This document shows positions 38,311 through 47,861 of a DNA stretch of 64,000 nt, one piece after another (within the stretch, counting starts at the first letter, position 1; every line of letters begins with the position of its first letter). Made by a program: the position numbers and the translations under genes. The DNA lies in the NCBI GenBank assembly GCA_023101485.1, contig LVZB01000001.1, forward strand, positions 620,001-684,000. Reading direction: 5' to 3'. Under the pieces are notes generated by a model. The model did not search any database, had not been told where the DNA came from, and was given only the letters and a program-made list of their open reading frames with translations. Source of the stretch: Pasteurellaceae bacterium Macca. GTDB lineage: Bacteria > Pseudomonadota > Gammaproteobacteria > Enterobacterales > Pasteurellaceae.

Positions 38311-39414
38311 TTATAAACGCATCGGCATAATGACGTATTCTGCGGTGCTGTTATCACAATCTTCAATCAAACAGCTGGAACTGGCATCCACAAGGCTAAT
38401 CCGCACACGTTGGCATTTTAAGGTATTCAACACATCTAACAGATAACTCACATTAAAGCCCACTTCCATTTCCGCACTTTGGTAAGAGACATCAATGATC
38501 TCTTCCGCTTCTTCCTGCTCTGGGTTATTCGCCGTGATTTTAAGGAGATTTTGGCTGAGGGCTAAACGCACGCCACGGAAGCGTTCATTCGATAAAATCG
38601 CCGCCCGCACTAAGGCACGTTTTAACACCTCGGCATCGGCTTCTAAAATGCGGTCAGCATTACGAGGGAGAACTCGGCGATAATCTGGGAATCGCCCATC
38701 AATCAATTTAGATGTAAAGACAATGCCATTCATTGAGGCACGGAGGTTATTTGTGCCAATTTCAAGGCGCACCGCTTCATCATTACCATTCACCAAGCGT
38801 GAAAGTTCAAGTACCGCTTTGCGTGGCACAATCACCGAATGGGTTAGCAACTCTTGGTTTAACGCCATGGTACAGACCGCAAGGCGATGCCCATCCGTCG
38901 CCACTGTTCTAAGCAAATTGCCCTCGGTTTCGAATTTCATACCGTTTAAGAAGTAACGGGCATCTTGGTTTGCCATGGAAAATTGTGTCGCATCCATTAA
39001 ACGGGAAAGCGTGCCTTGCTCTAAGGTGAAATCCACTTCGGGCTTCCAATCCATTAAATTAGGGTAATCCGCTGCCGGTAGGGTCGCGAGGTTGAATTTA
39101 CTTCTATCAGCACGAATTAAGGCTCTCTCTTCCTCAAACTGCACGGAGATCACACTATCTTCGGGGAGGCTACGACAAATATCGAGAAACTTTTTCGCCG
39201 GAATGGTAAAAGAACCGCCTTTTTTTACAGGTTCAAAGAGTTCAGCTTGGGTGGTGAGTTCCACTTCCAAATCCGTACCGGTGAGGGAAAGGCTATTGCC
39301 TTCGATCTCCAATAAAAGGTTACTAATCACAGGCAAGGTCGGGCGGCTGCTAAGTACGCCACAAACTTGCTGTAATGGTTTAAGTAGTTGTTCACGGGTA
39401 ATCGTAAATTGCAT
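38311..39414 (-). CDS. dnaN: DNA polymerase III beta subunit (sliding clamp)
   Basis: 367 residues from the ATG at 39414 (MQFTITREQLLKPLQQVCGVL), the family start; a frame two codons longer is not used. Three repeated clamp domains are recognisable, with the C-terminal EYVIMPMRL forming part of the protein-binding pocket. It follows dnaA by nine bases. Confidence 0.97.
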   Translation of the reverse strand: MQFTITREQLLKPLQQVCGVLSSRPTLPVISNLLLEIEGNSLSLTGTDLEVELTTQAELFEPVKKGGSFTIPAKKFLDICRSLPEDSVISVQFEEERALIRADRSKFNLATLPAADYPNLMDWKPEVDFTLEQGTLSRLMDATQFSMANQDARYFLNGMKFETEGNLLRTVATDGHRLAVCTMALNQELLTHSVIVPRKAVLELSRLVNGNDEAVRLEIGTNNLRASMNGIVFTSKLIDGRFPDYRRVLPRNADRILEADAEVLKRALVRAAILSNERFRGVRLALSQNLLKITANNPEQEEAEEIIDVSYQSAEMEVGFNVSYLLDVLNTLKCQRVRISLVDASSSCLIEDCDNSTAEYVIMPMRL

Positions 39415-39423
39415 AACCATTCC

Positions 39424-40761
39424 TTAGGACGATAATTTGCGGGTTAAATTGGTATAATCTTCTTGGAAACTGCTGTCACTATCACGGAGCTCGTTAATCG
39501 TTTTACAGGCGTGCATCACGGTGGTGTGATCACGGCCGCCAAACTCTCGCCCAATTTCAGGTAAGCTGTGATTTGTCAGCTCTTTTGCCAGTGCCATCGC
39601 CATTTGACGAGGGCGCGCCACGGATCGGGTACGGCTTTTCGATTTCAGATCCGTCATTTTAATATTGTAGTATTCGGCAACGGTTTTTTGGATATTTTCA
39701 ATTGTGATCAAGTGATCGTAAGAGGCGATAAGATCTTTTAAGGCTTCACGGACAGCATCAATCGTGATATGCCGTTTGGTAAAGTTGCTCCACGCAATTA
39801 AGCGGTTTAACGCCCCTTCCAATTCACGCACGTTTGTGCGGAGTTTTTGCCCGAGGAAAAATGCCACGTCTTTCTCTAATTGCACGCCTCGCTCTTCGGC
39901 TTTCTTCATTAAAATCGCCACACGGGTTTCTAACTCTGGTGGTTCAATGGCGGCATTGACACCCCAGCTCAATCGAGAGCGGATTCGTTCCTCAATATCT
40001 TCGATATTTTTAGGGAACAGATCGGAGGTGACGATAATTTGCTTACTTCGTTCAAATAATGAATTGAAGGTGTGGAAAAATTCTTCCTGAGTCGCCTCTT
40101 TTTTGGCAAAGAATTGAATATCATCGATCATCAACACATCCAGGGAGCGGTAAAAACGCTTAAAGTTTTCAATGGTATTGCCTTTTAACGCTTTCACCAT
40201 ATCTTGAACAAAGCGTTCTGAATGGATATAAACCACCTTTGCCGACGGATTTCGAGCCAAAATTTCGTTGCCAATGGCGTGGAGCAAGTGCGTTTTACCT
40301 AAACCGGTTCCGCCATAAAGGGAGAAAGGATTACAGTGACTCTCGCCGGGGTTCGTCGCCACTTGCTGTGCCACTGCTTTGGCGAGTTGGTTCGATTTAC
40401 CCTGAACAAAATTATCAAAAGTATGCTGTTCATTGAGCCCTGTGCGAATTCGCTGGGCACTTGGTATGTCGCCCCCTTCGATCATCTTCCCCTCCGCCAC
40501 AGGATCAGGGGTTGGCTCGGGTTTGATCCCGACTTGGATCTCCACACTTAAGGCATCATTTTTAGTCAAAGTACGGGCTAGTAACACGATCTCCGCTAAA
40601 AAACGATCCTTAACCCAATTCGCTACAAATTGATTATGCGCATACAGCATCAATGTTCCCGCTGAATCACTCGCCTGCAACGGACGTAGCCATGTGCTGT
40701 AATCAGTGGGCGAAACTTTCGCCTGTAAATGGCTTAAACAATCAGACCAGAGGGAAGACAT
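39424..40761 (-). CDS. dnaA: Chromosomal replication initiator DnaA
   Basis: 445-residue AAA+ initiator. Domain I ([28 protein letters not shown]) interacts with DnaB and DiaA; a short domain II linker follows; domain III has Walker [16 protein letters not shown] and Walker B LMIDDIQF; domain IV has the DnaA-box-binding signature [15 protein letters not shown]. Length is slightly under that of E. coli DnaA (467) because of a short linker. Two DnaA boxes lie upstream, consistent with autoregulation. Confidence 0.98.
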   Translation of the reverse strand: MSSLWSDCLSHLQAKVSPTDYSTWLRPLQASDSAGTLMLYAHNQFVANWVKDRFLAEIVLLARTLTKNDALSVEIQVGIKPEPTPDPVAEGKMIEGGDIPSAQRIRTGLNEQHTFDNFVQGKSNQLAKAVAQQVATNPGESHCNPFSLYGGTGLGKTHLLHAIGNEILARNPSAKVVYIHSERFVQDMVKALKGNTIENFKRFYRSLDVLMIDDIQFFAKKEATQEEFFHTFNSLFERSKQIIVTSDLFPKNIEDIEERIRSRLSWGVNAAIEPPELETRVAILMKKAEERGVQLEKDVAFFLGQKLRTNVRELEGALNRLIAWSNFTKRHITIDAVREALKDLIASYDHLITIENIQKTVAEYYNIKMTDLKSKSRTRSVARPRQMAMALAKELTNHSLPEIGREFGGRDHTTVMHACKTINELRDSDSSFQEDYTNLTRKLSS

Positions 40762-40834
40762 TGTGGCTCCAAAATCGTTATCAAAAAAGGTCGCTATGAT
40801 ACCTGAAAAAGGGGGGAAGATCTTGTGGTTTTTT

Positions 40835-40881
40835 TGTGGATAGATGGAAAAAAGATTCCATATCTTGCTAAATTATCCACA
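40835..40881. promoter_or_regulatory. Two DnaA boxes upstream of dnaA
   Basis: TTATCCACA (40873-40881) is a perfect DnaA box; TGTGGATAG (40835-40843) is an inverted box with one mismatch. They lie 75-120 bases upstream of the dnaA ATG. The 176-base gap has no AT-rich 13-mer cluster and too few boxes for an origin, so autoregulation of dnaA is the better reading. Confidence 0.65.
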
Positions 40882-40937
40882 AACTCACCCCCGACTTTGT
40901 TGGAAAAAAGGTAAAAGTCGGGGGAGATGGCTAAATG

Positions 40938-41654
40938 TTATTCAATATCACCGCAAAAACGGTAACCTTCGCCGTGAATGGTCACAATAATCTCCGGTGT
41001 GTTAGGATGATCTTCGAAATGCTTGCGGATACGGCGAATGGTAACATCCACGGTGCGATCGTGGGGCTTTAATTCACGCCCAGTCATCTTCAACAGCAGA
41101 TCGCCACGGGTTTGAATTTTGCCGGGGTTCTGGCAGAAATGTTGTAAGGCACGGTATTCACTACGAGGGAGCTTAATCACTTCCCCTTCGGGGTTGATTA
41201 AACTACGACTATTGACATCTAACACCCAGCCGTTGAAACGGTAGCACTCCACATCCTGCGGGCCTTCTTGCTCTTTGACTTTATCTGACATCGTCCGCTG
41301 TAGTAAATTACGCGCCCGAATAGTCAGCTCTCGTGGGTTAAACGGCTTCGTGATGTAATCATCCGCACCGATTTCAAGGCCTAAAATTTTATCCACCTCG
41401 TTATCACGCCCGGTTAAAAACATCAGCGCAATATCGGTATTTTCTCGCAATTCACGGGCAAGCATTAAGCCATTTTTGCCGGGGAGATTAATATCCATAA
41501 TGATTAAATGCACCGCCTGCGTTTCCAAAATTTGGTGCATTTCGTTGCCATCAGTTGCTTCAAACACCTCATATCCTTCTGCCTCAAAAATATGTTTGAG
41601 GGTGTTGCGTGTAACAGCTTCATCTTCAACAATAAGAATTTGGGGATTCTGCAT
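40938..41654 (-). CDS. arcA: Aerobic respiration control response regulator ArcA
   Basis: 238-residue OmpR-type regulator. The receiver domain has the acidic pair E10-D11, phosphoacceptor in [14 protein letters not shown] (Asp54 region) and the conserved Lys in [13 protein letters not shown]; the winged-helix domain ends [15 protein letters not shown]. Sequence and length match ArcA of Haemophilus/E. coli (238). With ArcB it represses respiratory genes under low oxygen. The sensor gene is not in this window. Confidence 0.95.
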   Translation of the reverse strand: MQNPQILIVEDEAVTRNTLKHIFEAEGYEVFEATDGNEMHQILETQAVHLIIMDINLPGKNGLMLARELRENTDIALMFLTGRDNEVDKILGLEIGADDYITKPFNPRELTIRARNLLQRTMSDKVKEQEGPQDVECYRFNGWVLDVNSRSLINPEGEVIKLPRSEYRALQHFCQNPGKIQTRGDLLLKMTGRELKPHDRTVDVTIRRIRKHFEDHPNTPEIIVTIHGEGYRFCGDIE

Positions 41655-41801
41655 TTCTATACCCTTTCAATTAAATTTAACACTATGCTTAATTCTACTC
41701 ACCAATGCAACTTGGAGAAAGAATTTATTTTACATTTCATTAGTTTCAATCAAATTTGTTGTAAAAATTAGATAAATTGTAGGAAGTTTGTATCCCTTTT
41801 G

Positions 41802-42692
41802 TTACAGTTCCAATCTTTCAAGCGGTAACGCTAAATAGCTTCGAGCAAGATCTTCTGCCATAGCTTGATGGCTTAATACAGCTCGCTTTTCAGCCAAGAC
41901 AACGCGTTCAATACGACGCCCAACATAGCCCTGCAAGCGGTAAAAATTCAAGGCACTTTGTAAAGGTAAAAAGCTCGGATTAAAGGCCGCATTTTCGGCA
42001 TAACGCCCCGTAATAATCTCCCCCTCTACCATTAACGCCACACCACTATAGGCTTGGCTATAAGGTGCATAGGCTTGGTTAGCCGCTTCTACCGCCGCAC
42101 GTTCTAAAGCATCATTTCCGCCTTGTAAAGCGTGATCCTGTGGATCGAACAGCACGTGATGAATATCGAGATCTTTTGGCCCAAACGCATCAGGCAAATA
42201 GCCGTGTAGCGGGTTATGTTGGGCATGGGGTAAGTGAATATGCAGTTTTTCCGCCGTGTTTAATTCATTCATAAATTGACGGCAATGCCCACAAGGGGTG
42301 TAATTTACCACCATATCACTTAACGCTTTTTCGCCGGCTAACCAAGCGTGCATCACGGCACTTTGCTCTGCATGGACGGTCTGTTGCATTCCCACGCCCG
42401 CAAACTCTTGATTCGCCCCGAAGTAGAAAGCCCCCGATTCACCAATAGCAACGGCACCAACATAAAAATTCGACACCGGCACAAGGGCAAAACAAGCAGC
42501 AATAGGCAAGCAAGCCAAAGCGAGTTGCACCGGCGTAAGCTGAAACTCAGTACTCAATAAGGCGACTTGTTCAGCACTTATCACGCCTTTTAAATTTTGC
42601 TGATGAAGAAGGTTGATGACCTTTTCTGTCACGGGGTTTGCTTGTGTTGCCACTTGAGCAAGGCGGTGCTGAATTTCCTTTCTTTCTGTCAT
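41802..42692 (-). CDS. cdd: Cytidine deaminase
   Basis: 296-residue homodimeric-type (E. coli class) enzyme made of two deaminase-fold halves. The active domain has HAEQSAVMHAWLAGE (zinc-binding His and catalytic Glu) and NYTPCGHCRQFMNEL (two zinc cysteines); the second half lacks them, as normal. It deaminates cytidine and deoxycytidine for pyrimidine salvage. A CRP-type promoter lies upstream. Confidence 0.96.
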   Translation of the reverse strand: MTERKEIQHRLAQVATQANPVTEKVINLLHQQNLKGVISAEQVALLSTEFQLTPVQLALACLPIAACFALVPVSNFYVGAVAIGESGAFYFGANQEFAGVGMQQTVHAEQSAVMHAWLAGEKALSDMVVNYTPCGHCRQFMNELNTAEKLHIHLPHAQHNPLHGYLPDAFGPKDLDIHHVLFDPQDHALQGGNDALERAAVEAANQAYAPYSQAYSGVALMVEGEIITGRYAENAAFNPSFLPLQSALNFYRLQGYVGRRIERVVLAEKRAVLSHQAMAEDLARSYLALPLERLEL

Positions 42693-42794
42693 ATTTCTCT
42701 CCTGACATCTCTTTTATGACATCAAAGGGGCAAATTTGAGCATATTGCAAAAAATACGCCAAATTTAACCCCTTATTGCGACTAAACTTCCCCT

Positions 42795-42837
42795 ATTATA
42801 CCGATAAACGGGTGGAGAATCTGTGATCTAAATCGCA
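42795..42837 (-). promoter_or_regulatory. cdd promoter with class II CRP site
   Basis: A near-perfect CRP motif TGTGA-N6-TCGCA (42822-42837, 9/10) is centred about 41.5 bases upstream of the start inferred from a perfect minus-strand TATAAT (42795-42800). This is the classical class II geometry. Cdd expression is under cAMP-CRP control in E. coli, which fits. Confidence 0.6.
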
Positions 42838-42838
42838 C

Positions 42839-44272
42839 TTATGCCAAAGCGATCCCCTGAACTTGCCCCACTTTAATGGTTAATGGCGTTGCCGATCTGA
42901 CGCTATTTTGACGATCTGCAATAAAGAAACGGGAAGTAAACACCTTTTCTCCCTGATTACAGAAGATCTCTACCACCGAACGGTCAAAGAAGATCGCTAA
43001 GCTCGTCAGATTGGCAATTTCACAATGTCGCACTGTGCCAAATTCTGCCATTTTTTCGCTTTGCGCGGTGTGAGTGCGATCGAGCGTAAGTACGCCCTTC
43101 TCATAGCGCAACGCTAAATGTTGCCCTTCTGCATTGTCAAAGAATTTCAGGTCAAGGCATTGATTTTCCACAGGAATGTCTAAATACGCGGTATCTAAGC
43201 CTGCAATGGTGGCAAATTTTTCACCTAATTCGACCGCTTGTAATTGTCCAATTTGGGCGATAGGCTGTTGATAAATCTTGCCCTCTTGGAGAGAAAGTCG
43301 CCGTGGTAGCGTGAGCATCGAGTGCCATTGGTAGCGGTCTGTCGGGTAGGTTAAATCCGGCAAGCCAACCCAACCAAGGAGAATACCCTCGGCGTGTTGC
43401 ACTGTTTGCGGTGCATAAAAATCAAAGCCATAATCAAGCTCCTCAATCTGCTTCGCTTCAAGGCGATTTCCAACTAATTTTCCCAAGGCATAGGTCGCGT
43501 GGTAATTATTTTGGAAGCGTCTTTCCTCTCGCGCTTTCCCCTGTGGCGACCAAACAAAAACATCTTCCCCTTCTAGCTGAAAGAGATCAGGGCATTCCCA
43601 CATAAAAACGTGCCGATTATCAAAGCCTTCAACGGCGAGTTCACCAAGCAAACGAGGTGGGCTGTTTAAATCGTCCATCTCATAGAGTAACGCTGTGCCG
43701 GTTAAATCATGGCGTTGCGCCCCAACTACAAAACGGATTTTCCCCTCCGCAGTGATGAAAGGTTTTGGATCACGGACGTGTTCGGTATAACCCTCGGGGG
43801 CTTGATCAATTAAGCAACGCTTCGACAGCAGTGTGCCATCTTTATCAAAAAGAGCGATATTTTGATGTGGCACACGCTGATTATCACCCGCTCGGCGCGT
43901 ATTGCCGGTATAAAACGCCACAATCTGATCTTGCCATAAAATCGCCCCACCAGAATAACAGCCGTGGGATTCAAACAGTTCATCAGGAATCAGTAAATCC
44001 CCTTGCTGAAAATGTTGAAAATCTCGGGTCATGAAATGTTGCCAATGTTTCATCCCGTGCATTGCTCCGTAGGGAAACCATTGGTAGAAAATGTGGTACT
44101 TCTCACCATCAAAAATCAAACCATTGGGATCATTGAGTAAGCCCGTCGGCGGTGCGAGGTGGTAGCGAGGGCGAAAATCATTGTCTTGGGCGACTTGTTG
44201 GGCGACCGCCTCTAACTCCCCAACTTCTTGTGCGTGAAGGCTTTTATATTTGCCTTGGTTAAAAATATGCAT
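42839..44272 (-). CDS. scrB: Sucrose-6-phosphate hydrolase
   Basis: 477 residues from the ATG at 44272 (GGGAA just upstream); a TTG 24 bases earlier is less likely. GH32 family: nucleophile in LLNDPNGL, RDPK transition-state motif (HVRDPKPF) and the acid/base Glu in WECPDLF are all present, followed by the C-terminal beta-sandwich. It cleaves cytoplasmic sucrose-6-phosphate to glucose-6-phosphate and fructose. It follows scrK by 69 bases with an uptake signal (44305-44313) between them. The PTS sucrose transporter is not in this window. Confidence 0.92.
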   Translation of the reverse strand: MHIFNQGKYKSLHAQEVGELEAVAQQVAQDNDFRPRYHLAPPTGLLNDPNGLIFDGEKYHIFYQWFPYGAMHGMKHWQHFMTRDFQHFQQGDLLIPDELFESHGCYSGGAILWQDQIVAFYTGNTRRAGDNQRVPHQNIALFDKDGTLLSKRCLIDQAPEGYTEHVRDPKPFITAEGKIRFVVGAQRHDLTGTALLYEMDDLNSPPRLLGELAVEGFDNRHVFMWECPDLFQLEGEDVFVWSPQGKAREERRFQNNYHATYALGKLVGNRLEAKQIEELDYGFDFYAPQTVQHAEGILLGWVGLPDLTYPTDRYQWHSMLTLPRRLSLQEGKIYQQPIAQIGQLQAVELGEKFATIAGLDTAYLDIPVENQCLDLKFFDNAEGQHLALRYEKGVLTLDRTHTAQSEKMAEFGTVRHCEIANLTSLAIFFDRSVVEIFCNQGEKVFTSRFFIADRQNSVRSATPLTIKVGQVQGIALA

Positions 44273-44341
44273 AGCGTTCCCGTGTAAATTTTGCAAAAAA
44301 TTCGACCGCTTGTTATGGCAGAAAAGGGCTTTCGCCCATGT

Positions 44342-45265
44342 CTAACAAGCTAAAAAAGCCGCTAACTGTGCTTTATTCGGCAAGGCAGACATCGCCCCTT
44401 TCGCCGTTGTCGCCAACGCACCGGAAGCATTGGCTTGGCGAATAATCTCCCCAAGTGCGGATTCCCGCTTCCAATCTGCCACACCGGCAAGCCCAGCTAA
44501 TAACCCACTAACGAAAGCATCCCCGGCGCCTGTGGTATCAACGGGTTCTAACGCCTTGCCCACAACTTGCTGGCTCTTGCCTTGGAGATAATAAATCGCT
44601 CCGTCTTTCCCTAAGGTGATGATAATCAGCTTTTCAGGATATTGTGCCGTAATACGCGCTACCGCCTTTTCAAGGGTGCTTTCTGACATTAAGAGCGTGA
44701 GTTCTTCTTCGGAAAATTTCAGCACATCAGCCATTGCCACCACCGCATTGACGACACTTTTCATCTCCCCTAATGAATGCCAAAGCGATTCCCGTAAATT
44801 AGGGTCAAAAGAGAAGAATCCACCGGCTTGTTTCACTCGGCGAATCGCCTCCAAAGTTGTTCCACGAGAAGGTTCATTGATTAACGCAATGGAACAGCAG
44901 TGTAACCACTCACCCGCTTGGAATGGGGGCAAATCCTCCACTTCTAAAAACTGATCCGCACTCGGATTCACCATAAACGTAAAGCTCCGCTCGCCTTTAT
45001 CTAGCCCCACAATCACAGTTGAAGTGCGATGTTCGGGGTCAAGAATCATCTGTTCGGTGGAAACCTTCTCCTTCGCCAACGTTTCTTGCATAAAACGCCC
45101 AAGCGGGTCGTTCCCCACCCGCCCAATAAAACCGGCTTCCACACCAAGACGAGAAACACCCACAGCTACATTTGCCGGCGCACCGCCTGCACAGCGTAAA
45201 TAGTGGGCTTCGCCATCGGGAATTAAATCCACCACAGCGTCCCCTAATACCCAAATTTTGCTCAT
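44342..45265 (-). CDS. scrK: Fructokinase
   Basis: 307-residue PfkB-family kinase. It opens MSKIWVLGDAVVDLIPDGEAHYLRCAGGAPANVAVGVSRLG and has the catalytic/anion-hole motif VDTTGAGDAFVSGLL. It phosphorylates the fructose released by ScrB; some relatives prefer aminoimidazole riboside, but the scrB neighbour points to fructose. Upstream is a promoter with a LacI-type operator in the spacer. Confidence 0.9.
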   Translation of the reverse strand: MSKIWVLGDAVVDLIPDGEAHYLRCAGGAPANVAVGVSRLGVEAGFIGRVGNDPLGRFMQETLAKEKVSTEQMILDPEHRTSTVIVGLDKGERSFTFMVNPSADQFLEVEDLPPFQAGEWLHCCSIALINEPSRGTTLEAIRRVKQAGGFFSFDPNLRESLWHSLGEMKSVVNAVVAMADVLKFSEEELTLLMSESTLEKAVARITAQYPEKLIIITLGKDGAIYYLQGKSQQVVGKALEPVDTTGAGDAFVSGLLAGLAGVADWKRESALGEIIRQANASGALATTAKGAMSALPNKAQLAAFLAC

Positions 45266-45300
45266 AACACAGATCTCTTATTGTTAGAAAATTAACCGAA

Positions 45301-45329
45301 ATAGTAGCTAAATCGGTTTAGTTTTGCAA
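45301..45329 (-). promoter_or_regulatory. scrKB promoter with an operator in the spacer
   Basis: Minus-strand TTGCAA (45324-45329), 17-base spacer and TACTAT (45301-45306). The spacer holds CTAAA-TCGG-TTTAG (45308-45321), a near-palindrome with the CG-centred look of LacI/GalR-family operators, which would block RNA polymerase. ScrR is the expected repressor, but its gene is not in the window. Confidence 0.6.
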
Positions 45330-45583
45330 TCGATCTCGCTATCCATTGGGATTACCATGCCAAATAAAAAACCAACACATCTCAAAATCCGTGCTAGATA
45401 AACCCCGACCAAAATGGTAGAATTAGCACGCTTTTTCGCTCGCATCATGGGCGAATATTATTAAGTTCCAGTGTGTGGAAAAGCAAAGGGTGGTTCGACT
45501 TCTCTTAAAAAAGTTGAATTTAGCCCATTTTCTATTACACTATCCACTCTCGCACTTAGGCGAATTTACATAGGAAACATAAA
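45330..45583. other. Intergenic region between scrK and acpP
   Basis: About 250 bases, part of a 318-base gene-free gap. On the plus strand a possible acpP promoter (TAGATA-17-TAGAAT, 45395-45423) is visible. An imperfect direct repeat CTCGCA-N4/5-GGCGAAT occurs in the leader (near 45443 and 45551), and TTCGACTT/AAGTTGAA could form a small hairpin. No reading frame of note is present. Confidence 0.4.
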
Positions 45584-45814
45584 ATGAGCATTGAAGAACG
45601 CGTAAAAAAAATCATCGTTGATCAACTTGGTGCAGAACCAGCCAACGTGAAACCTGAAGCTTCATTCATCGAAGATTTAGGCGCAGACTCTCTTGATACT
45701 GTTGAATTAGTAATGGCTTTGGAAGAAGAATTCGATATCGAAATTCCAGATGAAGAAGCTGAAAAAATCACCACAGTTCAATCTGCGATCGATTACGTTC
45801 AAAACAATCAATAA
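45584..45814 (+). CDS. acpP: Acyl carrier protein
   Basis: 76-residue acidic four-helix protein; the phosphopantetheine attachment serine is Ser36 (counting Met) in [19 protein letters not shown]. It carries growing fatty acyl chains for the FAS II enzymes. In most gamma-proteobacteria it sits inside a fab cluster (fabG-acpP-fabF); here it stands alone between scrK and glmS with its own terminator. Confidence 0.98.
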   Translation: MSIEERVKKIIVDQLGAEPANVKPEASFIEDLGADSLDTVELVMALEEEFDIEIPDEEAEKITTVQSAIDYVQNNQ

Positions 45815-45822
45815 TAAATAGC

Positions 45823-45855
45823 AAAATCCAACCAAACGGTTGGATTTTGTTTTTC
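45823..45855 (+). terminator. acpP terminator
   Basis: AAAATCCAACC (45823-45833) pairs with GGTTGGATTTT (45838-45848) around AAAC, followed by GTTTTTC. Confidence 0.85.
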
Positions 45856-45934
45856 TAAAATCATAGACAATAGCAACATATAATAGAAAATGTTGCTATT
45901 TTTATCTTGGCATGTAAGACAAATAACTAAATCA

Positions 45935-47767
45935 CTACTCCACCGTTACCGCTTTGGCAAGGTTTCTCGGTTGATCCACGTCGGTGCCTTTAATAAGGGC
46001 AACGTGGTAAGAGAGAAGTTGCAATGGCACGGTGTAGAAAATTGGAGCGGTGATTTCATCTACTTTCGGTAACACAATGGTTTTAAAGCCTGTGGTTTCT
46101 TCAAAGCCGGCTTCGTGATCTGCAAAAACATAAAGTTGACCGCCACGCGCGCGGACTTCTTCAATATTCGATTTCACTTTTTCCAGTAAATCATTTTCTG
46201 GGGCGACCACAACGACTGGCATATCACTGTCAATTAACGCAAGTGGCCCGTGTTTTAGCTCCCCAGCGGCATAGGCTTCGGCGTGAATGTAGGAAATTTC
46301 CTTTAATTTTAATGCCGATTCCATAGCGATGGGGTAATACTCGCCACGCCCTAAGAAAAGGGTGTGATGCTTCTCGGCAAAATCTTCGGAAAGTTTTTCA
46401 ATCGCTTTATCAAAGACCAATGCGCTTTCAATTTGTGCTGGCAAACGCTGTAAAGCCTGTACGATATGGCGTTCTTTCTCTTCGCTCACCGTGCCTTTTA
46501 GGCGACCAATTGCCACGTTAAGTAATAATAAGCAGGTTAATTGGGTGGTAAAGGCTTTGGTTGAAGCCACGCCAATTTCCACACCGGCTTTGGTCATAAA
46601 GGCAAAATCAGATTCACGCACAAGGGAAGAACTTGCCACGTTACACACTGTCATCGCTGCCATGTAGCCAGATTCTTTGGCTAAACGTAAAGCGGCTAAG
46701 GTATCGGCGGTTTCCCCTGATTGAGAAAGGGTAATCAATAAGCTATTTGGGCGTGTCACAAATTTGCGGTAGCGGAATTCGGAGGCGATTTCCACATCAC
46801 AACTCACACCCGCAATGGCTTCAAACCAGTAACGAGCCACCATACCGGCGTTATAAGAGGTGCCACAGGCAACGATCTGGATATGCTCTACTTTGCTGAG
46901 AATTTCGTTCGCATTCGGAGCAATGGCATCAATGACCACTTTATCGTTTGCAATACGCCCTTCAAGGGTGTTACGAATCGCCACCGGCTGTTCAAAAATT
47001 TCTTTTTGCATATAGTGGCGATAAGGACCTTTATCTGCCGCATCAGCTTCAAAATTGCCTTCGTGAATTTCACGCTCCACTTTATTGCCCTTAGCGTCAT
47101 AAATATCCACCGAACGGCGAGTAATTTCTGCCACATCACCCTCTTCTAAGTAAGCAAAACGGCGGGTAACGCTTAATAATGCTAACGGGTCAGACGCTAA
47201 GAAATTTTCGCCTACACCGTAACCAATCACCAGCGGAGAACCTGAACGCGCAACGATTAAATGCGCCGGCTCATCTTGATTCATCACCACCGTACCGTAA
47301 GCGCCACGCAACTGTGCGACGGTTTTTTGTACCGCTTCCAGTAAGGTGCTTGCGGTGCGGAATTCCCATTCCACTAAATGGGCAATCACTTCGGTATCCG
47401 TTTGAGATTGGAACACATAGCCCCGTTGTTGTAAGGCGGTGCGTAACTCTTCGTAGTTTTCGATGATACCGTTATGCACCACCGCAATTTTACCTGAACG
47501 GTGTGGGTGAGCATTGGTTTCAGAAGGCTCACCGTGGGTTGCCCAGCGAGTGTGAGCAATCCCTGTGCCCCCCTTTAATGGGCTAGCTTCAATGGCATCA
47601 TCAAGGGCTTTCACTTTACCAACACGGCGAACAATGTTCATCTCTTGCTGTTCGTTTAATACCGCGACCCCTGCGGAGTCATAACCACGGTATTCTAAAC
47701 GGTGTAAGCCATCGACTAGGATTTCCGCGATATCACGTTGTGCCACAGCACCAACAATTCCACACAT
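45935..47767 (-). CDS. glmS: Glutamine-fructose-6-phosphate aminotransferase
   Basis: 610-residue enzyme, matching E. coli GlmS (609). The N-terminal glutaminase has the nucleophile Cys ([13 protein letters not shown]), and two SIS domains follow ([22 protein letters not shown]), ending with the conserved [13 protein letters not shown]. It makes glucosamine-6-phosphate for peptidoglycan and LPS. It opposes NagB, encoded elsewhere in this window. A DeoR-type regulator lies directly upstream on the same strand. Confidence 0.97.
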   Translation of the reverse strand: MCGIVGAVAQRDIAEILVDGLHRLEYRGYDSAGVAVLNEQQEMNIVRRVGKVKALDDAIEASPLKGGTGIAHTRWATHGEPSETNAHPHRSGKIAVVHNGIIENYEELRTALQQRGYVFQSQTDTEVIAHLVEWEFRTASTLLEAVQKTVAQLRGAYGTVVMNQDEPAHLIVARSGSPLVIGYGVGENFLASDPLALLSVTRRFAYLEEGDVAEITRRSVDIYDAKGNKVEREIHEGNFEADAADKGPYRHYMQKEIFEQPVAIRNTLEGRIANDKVVIDAIAPNANEILSKVEHIQIVACGTSYNAGMVARYWFEAIAGVSCDVEIASEFRYRKFVTRPNSLLITLSQSGETADTLAALRLAKESGYMAAMTVCNVASSSLVRESDFAFMTKAGVEIGVASTKAFTTQLTCLLLLNVAIGRLKGTVSEEKERHIVQALQRLPAQIESALVFDKAIEKLSEDFAEKHHTLFLGRGEYYPIAMESALKLKEISYIHAEAYAAGELKHGPLALIDSDMPVVVVAPENDLLEKVKSNIEEVRARGGQLYVFADHEAGFEETTGFKTIVLPKVDEITAPIFYTVPLQLLSYHVALIKGTDVDQPRNLAKAVTVE

Positions 47768-47832
47768 AATTTGCTTCCTTATTTTGTTGAAGTTAAAAAT
47801 AGTTAATCGCCCACGCTATTGGGAAACGCCCA

Positions 47833-47841
47833 ACAAGCGGT
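47833..47841 (+). repeat. Uptake signal sequence between the DeoR gene and glmS
   Basis: ACAAGCGGT with CTGATTTTGGGCAAAATTTG flank, in the 94-base gap between the regulator stop and the glmS start. Confidence 0.8.
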
Positions 47842-47861
47842 CTGATTTTGGGCAAAATTTG

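Noticed and set aside
40762-40937. Replication origin oriC upstream of dnaA
   Set aside because: Only two DnaA boxes, no AT-rich repeat block and a gap of just 176 bases.
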